From NCBI GenBank assembly GCA_017654935.2, contig CM065711.1, positions 34,626,056-34,690,055 on the forward strand: a DNA stretch of 64,000 nucleotides, given 5' to 3'. The stretch is from Phymorhynchus buccinoides. Taxonomy: Eukaryota; Mollusca; Gastropoda; Neogastropoda; Raphitomidae. The notes beneath the pieces were generated by a model. The model made no database searches. It saw nothing but the letters and a program-made list of their open reading frames with translations, and had not been told where the DNA came from. Made by a program: the position numbers and the translations under genes. How positions within the stretch are numbered: position 1 is the first letter of the stretch; each line of letters opens with the position of its first letter. Below, piece after piece: positions 23,615 to 31,904 of this stretch.

Positions 23615-26600
23615 CTCTTTCTCTAAATGTCTGGGTTTCTGTCTGACCTAGTGTGTGGTGTACTGACGCACTCATTCCGTTTGATGTGGCGTGCAGGTCA
23701 TTGGATGCCCACCAGCACTGGCACAATGCCCGCTGCTCCATGCCGCAGGGCCCTTCGATGCCGTACTTCCATTGCCCTTCTGGGGAGTTCATAGCCTACA
23801 GTCTGGTGTGTGATTTCTGTGCAGATTGTTCTGATGGCAATGATGAGAAGTTTTGTCAGTTTCCGAAATCAATCTGCGAGAGTTGTAAGGTATACAAGGT
23901 AAGCATCTTCTTTGTTGAGGTGCTAGCGTGGTCTTACGAACAAACCATCACACATTTAAGTGACGCTGTATGGGACAAACAGGCATACGTCGCTGAGAAG
24001 TCAACCTTAGTCACCACCCCCCCCCCTCTACCAATTTTATATTTAGGGCACATTCGTGTCTTTTTGGCTGTATTCTACCATTATCCATAACATGCCAGAC
24101 AATTTTGAATGACCCCTTTTCTTATTTAATCGTTTCTGCATCAAGTCAATAGAAGCACAGATGCACAATTCTGCCTTCAGTGTTTGATTTTTGCAAATGA
24201 ACTATCTCAAATGTGAAACTTCAAATGGCTTTAAAAATAATAATATTAAAACAACTAGACAAGATGTCTCAAATTCTGTTTTCTGTGTATTGACTAGCAA
24301 TCTTTGCTCCATCTTGTAAAAACAAAACCCCAATGTATGCCAAACTTCCTTTGTGTCTGTTGTTCCCATGCACTAAAAGGAAGGGATATTTCATTCAGGA
24401 ATATTGTAACCTAAATTGCAGACTAGGTGACTAAAACTAATGCAAGGACCCACGGCCTTCGTCCACTGATTTGCAAGATACTGCAACGGCCTTCGGCCTT
24501 CGTCCACTGATTTGTAAGATACTGCAACGCACAAAGATTCCTTTAAACCCACGGCCTTCGTCCACTGATTTGTAAGATACTGCAACGCACAAAGATTCCT
24601 TTAAACCCACGGCCTTCGTCCACTGATTTGTAAGATACTGCAACGCACAATGATTCCTTTAAACCCACGGCCTTCGTCCACTGATTTGTAAGATACTGCA
24701 ACACACAAAGATTCCTTTAAACCCACGGCCTTCGTCCACTGATTTGTAAGATACTGCAACGCACAATGATTCCTTTAAACCCACGGCCTTCGTCCACTGA
24801 TTTGTAAGATACTGCAACGCACAAAGATTCCTTTAAACCCACGGCCTTCGTCCACTGATTTGTAAGATACTGCAACGCACAATGATTCCTTTAAACCCAC
24901 GGCCTTCGTCCACTGATTTGTAAGATACTGCAACGCACAAAGATTCCTTTAAACCCACGGCCTTCGTCCACTGATTTGTAAGATACTGCAACGCACAATG
25001 ATTCCTTTAAACCCACGGCCTTCGTCCACTGATTTGTAAGATACTGCAACGCACAAAGATTCCTTTAAGCCCACGGCCTTCGTCCACTGATTTGTAAGAT
25101 ACTGCAACGCACAATGATTCCTTTAAACCCACGGCCTTCGTCCACTGATTTGTAAGATACTGCAACGCACAATGATTCCTTTAAACCCACGGCCTTCGTC
25201 CACTGATTTGTAAGATACTGCAACGCACAAAGATTCCTTTAAACCCACGGCCTTCGTCCACTGATTTGTAAGATACTGCAACGCACAAAGATTCCTTTAA
25301 AGTCAGGGCAATAGTCAACTACCTTGTCAATGTTACGCCCAATCTGTGAAATTGTCTATTTCATGAAATGGGCAAAATGCTTTGCCAAATTAATGAAATG
25401 GACAATGTATATCACATTTTTCAATTCCCATTCACGCAGGCATTGATAAAGGTTGATTCAACAGCAGCACGCTTTTCTACATTGTATTTGCCTCGATTTG
25501 CTCCTCGACTCTATCACATACTACTCTGGGACATGTCTGATCCACATGCTGTATCAAACGTTTTATCAAATTACGTCTGAATAAAATAATGTTAGACTAA
25601 TCTACGGTGTGATTTCTCGTTCGTTTGAACCAATTCTTGATCTCTGTGTGTTAATGGAAAAAAAGTTTTTCATGAAATGGGCCATTTCACGGATTTGGCG
25701 AAGCATAATTATACATACTGCAACACGCAATGTTTCCTTTAAAGTCAGGGTAATAGCCAATTACTTGTAGACCTGCTGTAACATACATTGATCCATGTAG
25801 AGTTAGGGATATAGTCAGTTAACGTCTACAATTACTGTAACATGCAACGATTTCTTGAACCTAAGCTATACTCAAGATTTTGTGTGTGAAGTACTGTAAC
25901 AATTAACGATTCCTTAAAAGTCAGGGCGATAGCAATGCAATGTGCAAAATTCTGCAGCATGCAAGTAGGCATTTAAATTCAGGCCAATTGCCAAGTAATA
26001 TTTTGGAACACTGTAAAATGGTTCCTTGAAAATCAGGGCTTTGTTGCTTCTCTTTTCCCTCAGTGTGACTGGCTTGAGAACAGAAAGTTCCCATCTGCAT
26101 ATCATGAAGCTGGTCCCCAGAATGTTCCACCTCCGGCTGTGGTGTATTTTGACTTCAAGGGATCTTTCACGGTCATACCTCTAGCAGAAAGCATCAACAA
26201 ATGTCCTGAGGGCCACTTCCAGTGCCCTGGTGACGGTTACTGTCTGCCTGTCTACGTCATTTGTAATGACGTCATCGACTGCCCTGGTCACGAAGACGAA
26301 AGTGGTTGTGCGGACCGCACGTGCACCGGCCTTTACCGATGTCGTGGGAAAGACAAAACGCCGTGTCTGCTGGTGGATCATTTGTGCGACGGCACTTTAC
26401 ACTGTCCCAAACATGACGATGAGAATATATGTTATATCCCGAAGTGTCCAGACTTCTGCACGTGCTATCATTGGACCTTCCTGTGTAACAGAACTTTCCA
26501 GGTCAGTTCTTTCCCTCACCTGCGTTACCTGGATGCCAGAGGCAGTGGACTCCTTCAAGGTGACGTCGTGAACAACGCGCTGTTGATACACCTGAGCGTA

Positions 26601-28028
26601 CAAGCATGCAACTGGAGCAATTTAACGGACTTTGCCTTAGCCAACCTTCACAGTCTGGACCTCAGTGACAATCTCCTGCAGGAGATCCTTGTCAAGCATT
26701 TCGCACAGATGCTTCATTTGAGAAGACTGCAATTGGCTGGTAATCCCATAGTCAGGGTTTTCTCTGATGCGGGGCTCGTGCCTATGCCTTCCATTCTTGT
26801 CCTCAACGTATCGCAAACACAGATAACCTCGACTAATTTGAACAGACTGACTGCTGTGCTCCCTAAGCTGGAGATACTTGATTTGTCACGGGGTAGACTC
26901 AAGACCATACAAGGACAAGACGTTCCTTCTAGTATTCGATTCCTAGACTTGCGCAGAAACCCCGTGACTCATTTTAGTGCATACTTCATGAAAGGCATGG
27001 ATCAGCTGGAACACGTCCTTGTAGACAACTTCAAGCTTTGCTGCAGCATTTTCTTACCTGCCTTATTCAAAGGCGAGTGTATTGCCCCCAAAGACGAAAT
27101 TTCATCCTGCAGCGATTTGCTAAACTCCAATGTATACCGGTGGGCCATTGCGGTGCTTGGAGGACTGGGAATTGTGGGTAATCTATGCGCGTTTATTTAT
27201 CGATGGTGTTTTTTGGCTGAGAAGTCGAAGACAGGGTTCCCTGTTTTTGTCCTCCATCTGTGTTTCTCTGACTTGTTGATGGGAGTGTATCTCGCCCTTG
27301 TTGGCATGGCGGATCGGATGTATGGAGGGGTGTATGTCTGGAAAGAGGTGGAATGGAAGAGCAGCACCATGTGCAGTTTCACGGGGTTTGTATCGTTTGT
27401 GTCGTGCGAGGTGTCAGCTTTCCTCATTTTCCTCATCACTCTGGACAGGTTTCTGGTGATTTGCTTCCCCTTCAGCCAGGTCAGGTTCAGAGCACCGACA
27501 GCTCACGTAGCCTGCGCCCTTATCTGGGGCTGCAGCTTGATCCTGGCTTCCATCCCTCTGTTGCCTGTGACGTCTCACTGGGAGTACTACCGCCAGACGG
27601 GCATCTGCATCCCGCTGCCCATCACCCGGGCCGACTTCCCTGGCCAAGCCTACTCCTTCGGCATCATGATCGTCTTCAACCTGGTCCTCTTTATTCTGAT
27701 CGCCGTGGGCCAGTCCCTCATCTTCTGGTCAGTCAGGGCCAACTCCATGTCTGACCAGGGCGTGGGGGGGACCAAGGCCGGACCCAGCGCCAGGTCCAAG
27801 GAGTTCACAGTGGCCAGACGCCTGCTGACCGTCGCCATGACGGACTTCCTGTGCTGGTTTCCCATCGGGCTGTGCGGTGTGCTGGCCTCGGTGGAGGTGC
27901 CAATCCCTGGGGAGGTGAACGTGGCCATGGCCATCCTGGTGCTGCCCCTCAACTCCACGCTCAACCCTTTCATCTACACCGTCAACGTCATGTTGGAGAA
28001 ACAACAGAAGGCACGGAAACTTCGTTAA
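15224..28028 (+). CDS. GRL101-like G-protein coupled receptor (LDLa, C-type lectin, LRR, 7TM), 5' incomplete, 5 exons seen
   Basis: Five exons (15224-15717, 17084-17295, 19790-20089, 23697-23898, 26064-28028) join in frame with GT-AG junctions, giving 1056 codons plus a stop. In order they encode an N-terminal extracellular segment and an LDLa-like module, a C-type lectin domain split over two exons, a second LDLa-like region, two canonical LDLa modules, a Cys-rich LRR cap, about six leucine-rich repeats, a C-flank and a seven-helix domain. This matches the molluscan GRL101-like receptors, relatives of relaxin/glycoprotein-hormone receptors (LGRs). They are plasma-membrane receptors with large ligand-binding ectodomains that signal through G proteins; the ligand is unknown. 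The first visible exon starts within a codon, so at least one upstream exon (signal peptide) is missing from this annotation. Introns are inflated by repeats, and the 3' end is remodelled by a tandem array. Confidence 0.9.
15751..15856. repeat. 106 bp foldback in receptor intron
   Basis: The ends CTTAGACAGTCAACACGGG (15751) and CCCCGTGTTGACAGTCTAAG (to 15856) are inverted copies. The pairing extends to about 43 bp per arm with a few mismatches around a ~20 bp loop. It is probably a small MITE or hairpin insertion 34 bp downstream of the exon's splice donor. Confidence 0.85.
15857..16940. other. Receptor intron sequence, nothing recognised
   Basis: Pyrimidine-rich intron sequence. A short stretch near 16044 (TAGCCGAGCGGACGGTCAACC followed by CATT repeats) resembles the first half of a tRNA-derived SINE, but no B box follows, so it is not called. 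Confidence 0.5.
16941..17033 (-). repeat. tRNA-derived SINE-like sequence
   Basis: Read on the - strand it starts GGTGGCAGAGTGGTTAAGAGG, an A-box match as in Leu/Ser tRNAs. About 45 bases later comes GGTGCGAATCCC, one base off the B-box consensus GGTTCGAATCC, and then a CACCCTTTC end. The arm pairing is incomplete and the anticodon region is unclear, so it is a tRNA relic or SINE head, not a working tRNA. It lies 50 bp upstream of receptor exon B. Confidence 0.75.
17084..17295 (+). CDS. Receptor exon B: first half of C-type lectin domain
   Basis: The acceptor TTGGTATCAG precedes it, and the donor GAT|GTGACT after 17295 leaves two bases of a codon. The encoded start [17 protein letters not shown] and a Trp-x-x-Ala-Glu-Glu-Trp helix followed by LQQLG are the typical N-terminal loop and helix of a C-type lectin fold. 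The in-frame TGA two codons past the donor means splicing is required. Joining to the next exon creates a Met-Tyr-Ser-His-Ala-Leu-Lys-Trp junction that continues the lectin core. That junction, in phase, is the main reason for choosing this donor. Confidence 0.82.
17308..19212. repeat. 1.9 kb minisatellite of ~17 bp units in receptor intron
   Basis: The unit CTCTCTGGTGTTTCTGT is repeated roughly 110 times with common variants GGAGTT, GGTGTC and occasional shortened copies. No stop codon is present in any frame of the consensus and 17 is not a multiple of three. All three + frames therefore stay open over hundreds of codons and give a 17-residue Ser/Leu/Cys/Val pattern; the - strand gives an Arg-Glu-Thr-Pro-Gln pattern. 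These frames are by-products of the repeat. It begins 12 bp after the splice donor of receptor exon B. Confidence 0.97.
19337..19737. repeat. (TG)n microsatellites and alternating purine-pyrimidine tract
   Basis: (TG)n runs at about 19337-19450 and 19554-19588. They are separated by a diverged TTAACGTCCTTAGCC repeat start (19505) and followed by a TGCGTGCGCG-rich alternating tract (19650-19725) with Z-DNA potential. Confidence 0.9.
19790..20089 (+). CDS. Receptor exon C: second half of C-type lectin domain and linker Cys module
   Basis: The acceptor CCAACCCAG precedes 19790 and the donor TGCAG|GTCTTT follows 20089. The exon begins in the third base of a codon. It encodes [19 protein letters not shown], an ESD-like HHSDIDSW segment and FLCELPS, the closing strand with the conserved final Cys of a C-type lectin fold. 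The canonical carbohydrate-binding triplets (EPN or QPD, WND) are not evident, so sugar binding is doubtful. After a Ser/Thr/Pro linker it ends in [19 protein letters not shown], the start of a Cys module that continues in the next exon. Confidence 0.82.
20137..20150. repeat. Poly-C run
   Basis: A C homopolymer of about 14 bases just after exon C, a likely site of length error. Confidence 0.9.
20330..20502. repeat. (TC)n microsatellite upstream of intronic LINE
   Basis: Imperfect and then pure TC repeats end at TAGTTAGGG. The LINE described next begins directly after. A second (TC)n tract lies at the LINE's 3' end. Confidence 0.95.
20515..23519 (+). mobile_element. Nearly full APE-type LINE in receptor intron, four frame breaks
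   Basis: It is transcribed in the same direction as the receptor. The frame 20541-21488 carries the C-terminal half of an apurinic-like endonuclease ([10 protein letters not shown], then SDHLPVE). Frames from 21511 carry the [54 protein letters not shown] and a YKYLGIFFS block. The C-terminal tail ([18 protein letters not shown]) runs to 23519. The breaks are a frame change at an A7 run (about 21479), a TAA at 22414, a frame change at an A7 run (about 22549) and another at a T8 run (about 23265). Three of the four fall in homopolymers. The N-terminal endonuclease half is missing. No RNase H is seen. I cannot fix the clade. Confidence 0.85.
23541..23612. repeat. (TC)n microsatellite downstream of intronic LINE
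   Basis: A pure TC tract begins about 20 bp after the last recognisable LINE codon and ends about 85 bp before receptor exon D. Confidence 0.95.
23697..23898 (+). CDS. Receptor exon D: LDLa-like module
   Basis: The acceptor GGCGTGCAG precedes 23697. The first base completes an Arg codon with the two bases left by exon C. It encodes [28 protein letters not shown], an LDLa core with the Asp-x-x-Asp-Glu calcium cluster, followed by CESCKVYK. Two in-frame donors are possible: after 23898 (AAG|GTAAGC, the better match and the one chosen) and after 23889 (AAG|GTATAC), which differ by three residues. Both give phase 0, matching exon E. Confidence 0.82.
23899..24451. other. Receptor intron sequence, nothing recognised
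   Basis: AT-rich intron with a C10 run near 24020. No LDLa-like exon was found here, although relatives usually carry one more module at this point. Confidence 0.5.
24452..25300. repeat. 58 bp satellite array, about 14.5 copies, with alternating variants
   Basis: The unit runs ACGGCCTTCGTCCACTGATT ... TTCCTTTAAACCC (58 bp), with copies almost identical. A diagnostic site reads CACAAAGATT or CACAATGATT. Its order along the array is A A T A T A T A T A T T A A, so the middle follows a 116 bp two-unit period. The first copies (24452-24510) are irregular, with a partial CGGCCTTCGGCCTTCG duplication. Confidence 0.95.
25336..25700. mobile_element. 365 bp MITE-like insertion with ~33 bp terminal inverted repeats
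   Basis: The left end CGCCCAATCTGTGAAAT...TATTTCATGAAA (25336-25368) matches the reverse complement of the right end TTTCATGAAATGGGCCATTTC...TTTGGCG (to 25700) with a few mismatches. It interrupts the tandem-repeat region: satellite-related sequence occurs on both sides (to 25335 and from 25713). No coding capacity. Confidence 0.75.
25713..26045. repeat. Degenerate relics of the satellite, about five copies
   Basis: Segments with the pattern CTGYAACAYRCAAYGATTYC, then TYARRGTCAGGG and RATAGYCAA, recur at about 25716, 25776, 25832, 25893, 25953 and 26012, spaced 55-64 bp. They are much more diverged than the 58 bp array and extend to 20 bp from the acceptor of exon E. They share CTGCAAC..CACAA.GATTCCTTTAAA with the young array, so they look like its ancestral form. 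Confidence 0.7.
26064..28028 (+). CDS. Receptor exon E: two LDLa modules, LRRs, seven-helix domain and C-terminus
   Basis: The acceptor TTTTCCCTCAG precedes 26064; 654 codons follow to TAA at 28026. Residues counted from the exon start: PPPAVVYF linker near 26; LDLa modules about 46-83 ([16 protein letters not shown]) and 86-121; a Cys-rich LRR N-cap about 125-143 ([14 protein letters not shown]); about six LRRs 147-305 ([33 protein letters not shown]); a C-flank 325-355; and seven hydrophobic helices about 361-640. Receptor signatures: GNLCAF in TM1, LCFSDLLMG in TM2, [11 protein letters not shown] after TM3 (DRF in place of DRY), CWFP in TM6 and NPFIY in TM7. The cytoplasmic tail is only about 14 residues and has no Cys for palmitoylation. 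The stop is created at the junction with the tandem array that follows. Confidence 0.95.
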   Translation, partial: CDWLENRKFPSAYHEAGPQNVPPPAVVYFDFKGSFTVIPLAESINKCPEGHFQCPGDGYCLPVYVICNDVIDCPGHEDESGCADRTCTGLYRCRGKDKTPCLLVDHLCDGTLHCPKHDDENICYIPKCPDFCTCYHWTFLCNRTFQVSSFPHLRYLDARGSGLLQGDVVNNALLIHLSVQACNWSNLTDFALANLHSLDLSDNLLQEILVKHFAQMLHLRRLQLAGNPIVRVFSDAGLVPMPSILVLNVSQTQITSTNLNRLTAVLPKLEILDLSRGRLKTIQGQDVPSSIRFLDLRRNPVTHFSAYFMKGMDQLEHVLVDNFKLCCSIFLPALFKGECIAPKDEISSCSDLLNSNVYRWAIAVLGGLGIVGNLCAFIYRWCFLAEKSKTGFPVFVLHLCFSDLLMGVYLALVGMADRMYGGVYVWKEVEWKSSTMCSFTGFVSFVSCEVSAFLIFLITLDRFLVICFPFSQVRFRAPTAHVACALIWGCSLILASIPLLPVTSHWEYYRQTGICIPLPITRADFPGQAYSFGIMIVFNLVLFILIAVGQSLIFWSVRANSMSDQGVGGTKAGPSARSKEFTVARRLLTVAMTDFLCWFPIGLCGVLASVEVPIPGEVNVAMAILVLPLNSTLNPFIYTVNVMLEKQQKARKLR

Positions 28029-28723
28029 CCCTTTCATCTACACCGTCAACGTCATGTTGGAGAAACAACAGAAGGCACGGAAACTTCGTTAACCCTTTCA
28101 TCTACACCGTCAACGTAAGTAATGTTGGAGAAACAACAGAAGGCACGGAAACTTCCTTAACCCTTTCATCTACACCGTCAACGTCAAACAGCACAAGACA
28201 CGGAAACTTCCTTAATTAACCCTTTCATCTACGCCGTCAACATCTTGCTGGAGAAACAGCACAAGGAAGCTTCCTTAACCCTTTCATCTACACCTATGAC
28301 ATAATGCTGAAGAAACAACACAAGGCATGGAGGCTTCCTTAACCCTTTCATCTACACCGTCAACTCAATGCTGAAGAAACAACACAAGGCATGGAGGCTT
28401 CCTTAACCCTTTCATCTACACCGTCAACTCAATGCTGAAGAACAACGCAAGGCATGGAGGCTTCCTTAACCCTTTCATCTACACCGTCAACTCAATGCTG
28501 AAGAAACAACACAAGGCATGGAGGCTTCCTTAACCCTTTCATCTACACCGTCAACATAATGCTGAAGAAACAACGCAAGGCATGGAGGCTTCCTTAACCC
28601 TTTCATCTACACCGTCAACATCGTGCTGGAGAAACAGCACAAGGCATGGAGGCTTCCTTAACCCTTTCATCTACACCGTCAACATCGTGCTGGAGAAACA
28701 GCACAAGGCATGGAAACTTCGTT
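27963..28723 (+). repeat. 12-copy ~64 bp tandem array made of the receptor TM7/C-tail coding segment
   Basis: Copy 1 (27963-28026) is coding: it starts AACCCTTTCATCTAC (Asn-Pro-Phe-Ile-Tyr, the NPxxY motif) and ends in CTTCGTT. Eleven further copies start at about 28027, 28091, 28159, 28218, 28277, 28341, 28405, 28468, 28532, 28596 and 28660. Copies 2 and 3 are essentially identical to copy 1, and later ones diverge. The 64 bp period is not a multiple of three, and the copy 1/2 junction produces the TAA stop. In the last copy the C-tail sequence runs on into unique sequence (TATATTTTAGTTAGG) that stays open for about 18 more codons, probably the former receptor tail. Confidence 0.95.
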
Positions 28724-28965
28724 ATATTTTAGTTAGGAGTGAGGATCGTGTTTTCATGTACCGTGTATTGTTGTGTCTGGTTGTATGATACTTAGACTGG
28801 CTGTTGCAAACCACAACAATATTGAAGAAACAGCACAAGGCATGGAAACTTCGTTATATTTTAGTTAGGAATGATGATCGTGTCCTTGCAATGTGTACCG
28901 TGTATTGTTGTGTCTGGTTGTATGATACGTAGACTGGCTGTTGCAAACCACAACAATATTGAAGT
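28690..28965. repeat. ~132 bp direct duplication after the C-tail array
   Basis: The segment AAACAGCACAAGGCATGG to CCACAACAATATTGAAG (about 28694-28826) is repeated once at about 28826-28963, with small changes such as an inserted CTTGCAATG. It duplicates the end of the last array copy together with the unique sequence beyond it. Confidence 0.85.
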
Positions 28966-29123
28966 AAAGTACTTGAGTGTTATTGATTTGATGAGAGTTG
29001 TTGTAGTGACGTGTTTGTACCCCGGTTTTAATCTGGCTGATGTGTGTTATAGTGATGTGTTGTGACATGTGATGCTGTTGCTTCTGGCTGAAATGTGTGT
29101 GTGTGTGGGTGTGGGGAAGCTGT

Positions 29124-29423
<300 letters not shown>

Positions 29424-29459
29424 ATCTCCGCGTCCCAAGGACAGAGCGGAAGAATTGAC

Positions 29460-29942
29460 TTGGCCTGAAATCTCAATCCTTGCAACAACAACAACACATT
29501 TCGATCTCCTTCAATCTTCTTTCATTGTTAATAAGGGACATAACTCCTCCATAACTCGACAACAGAATCTATGCAAGTGTTGCGTCCCTTCCCACTTCAC
29601 ACCAATAAACAATGCATGTCGCGGACAAACTTAGACACGTTTCTGTCTGCAGTGAAGAGATGAGCGGGCGGAATAGGGGGGCAGAGAGTATCTGAGAGAG
29701 TGAGGCAACTAATTCCAAGTAACAGGAGCTTGATAGGAGAAAGAGCGTTGACCATAGGTCTTAGTGCGGACAGTGGGGATACAATAGAGACGGGTGTCAG
29801 ATGAGGAACGCAGAGCTCGAGACGGTGTGTAGAGATGTAACAGATCAGTGAGGTATTCAGGACAGGAAGACTCTATAGATTTGTAGCAGAGAGAGGCAAT
29901 CTTGTAGGATATTCTTTGCTGAACAGGGAGCCAGTTGACCAT
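29460..29942 (-). mobile_element. CR1/L2-like LINE 3' tail, copy A
   Basis: The - strand frame 29942-29709 encodes the conserved LINE tail: NWLPVQQRISYKIASLCYKS, YLTDLLHLYTPSRALRSSS, then TKTYGQRSFSYQAPVTWN. Sequence past the frame toward 29460 ends in GTTGTTGTTG, a likely 3' tail. It is 5'-truncated near 29942. Two more copies lie at 32819-33280 (-) and 50405-50782 (+). Confidence 0.85.
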
Positions 29943-30494
29943 ATGTGGCTCGAGTGGTTTTCATCGGAGTGCTTAAGTCCTCGTTGCTCAGGAGCAGGAC
30001 ACGGGTCACCACTGATGATTGTGCCTTTACGGGCAGCATCTTCTTTGGCCACTTGATTCAGGGAACCTTAAAGCCTGGCTATACAAGGGATAGAGTTGAC
30101 ACTGGTTTTCTGGTAGATGGAGGGCTGCCTTTATTCATCTCTAAGCTATACAATCAACAGCTGACCTAGTAGGCGAAAAGCTTTCACCTATTGAACTCTG
30201 TGACATTTGATATAATATATTTAAGATAATTCGACCGCGTGGGCTTTCTTTCTAATCGTTATTGGAAACGATGGTGTTTACTTTTATTTATTATTATTTA
30301 TATTTTAACGAAACAAAATATTTTCATCAAAGTTGTCAAGAAGAACATGTGCGTACTTTTTGCACAGCAAAAGTGACAGATAGACCGCTATTATGGTGAT
30401 TAGTTTGAGCTTGGGAGAATTAACCATTCAAGAAGGAATTGATCGGTCACTATTTATACCACATTATCATTAAAACAAACCACTATTATACTGG
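29943..30494. other. Non-coding part of duplicated segment A
   Basis: No gene recognised. A 74-codon + frame (29945-30169) recurs in the other two copies but lacks a recognisable domain, and differences among the copies include a loss of identity at its end. Confidence 0.5.
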
Positions 30495-30702
30495 TAGGGG
30501 AAGACGGGGTAAAAAGCCCATGGGCGGGTAAGAAGCCCATGCCAATTATCTCATGAAATGAAGTCACATTTTCCCCATGAGACGAGTGTTAATGTTTAGC
30601 ATTCGTCTCATGGGCAAATTTGACTGAAATTTTCTTTATTTCATGAGATAATTAGCATGGGCTTCTTACCCGCCCATGGGCTTTTTACCCCGTCTTCCCC
30701 TA
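30495..30702. mobile_element. 208 bp foldback MITE flanked by TA, copy A
   Basis: The ends TAGGGGAAGACGGGGTAAAA and TTTTACCCCGTCTTCCCCTA are perfect inverted copies, and the pairing continues for most of the element (GCCCATGGGCGGGTAAGAAG and its complement). TA at each end fits a Tc1/mariner-type target duplication. No coding capacity. Further copies at 33833-34040 and 49654-49861. Confidence 0.9.
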
Positions 30703-31086
30703 TTTGTTTCGACTTACTAGTATTTTGCATTCGTATGCAGAGCTTCAGATTGTTGGGATTCCCAGGTCATTGACCAGTACCTACAATATATTTTAAGTAC
30801 AATACTACAGTGACACATTATTGGCCCATTGTTTTGGAAATTGGCCCATCATGTTTTGTAATCAGGTGTCATTTGACCCATGAAGTCTGAAAACAATCTG
30901 AAGCTCTGGATATGTGCCAGATGCGTTTATTTTGATGACACACAAAACAGCTACCCCACAAAGTCCAACGAGCACATACAGCTAAGCCACCCTGTCTAAA
31001 CCTCAACCTCTCTCTCTGTGCCTCTTTCTTCCCCGGCTCTCTCTATCTGACTCTTTCTTTCTCTCTCTCTCCTCGCTCTCTCAAAT

Positions 31087-31408
<322 letters not shown>

Positions 31409-31904
31409 AGCGTCAACACACTCACAACCATTTCTCACGCCCCCACGTCCACTCCCACCCCACACTCACGCATAGTTTATTCTCAAGGAGAACAAGGAGA
31501 ACATATAATTATGCTTTAATGAGTTGGGGGGGGGGGGGTGTAGGGGGGGGGGGGGAAGCGCAGCTTACATTATGAGTACATAAATGTATTATTTTTAAAT
31601 GGACTTTTAGTCCTTGATTGACCTTAAGACTCCAGCTTGGGCCAATAGTAAACAACCCTGATGACAGTTATTTGGAAATTGGTTTTTACAGCAACTGAAA
31701 ATTCTCTACAGCTAAACGCTTTGTGACAATCTATGATGTCAACACTGGGAGGCATTTGTCATGGCTCTTCGTGCCGCAGCCTTTGTAACGCCAACTGTCC
31801 CAAAGTCATCACGGCCGTAATAGTGGGGATGACACCTTGGCAATTTATCTCTATCAAAGTGCAGTTTTTGAGAATAGTAGTTGCGTCCTCTGCTGTCTTG
31901 AATT

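Noticed and set aside
24452..25300. Possible CRISPR array (regular 58 bp repeats)
   Set aside because: There are no unique spacers, whole units are repeated, and the context is an intron of an animal gene.
27963..28723. TTAACCCTTT at every unit junction of the C-tail array, like a piggyBac end
   Set aside because: The string arises from joining CTTCGTT to AACCCTTTC of the receptor coding sequence. No inverted partner or element body is present.
29945..30169. A 74-codon frame repeated at 33283-33507 and 50411-50196
   Set aside because: It is preserved only because the whole segment is duplicated; it overlaps the 5' edge of a LINE tail on the other strand, and no family is recognised.
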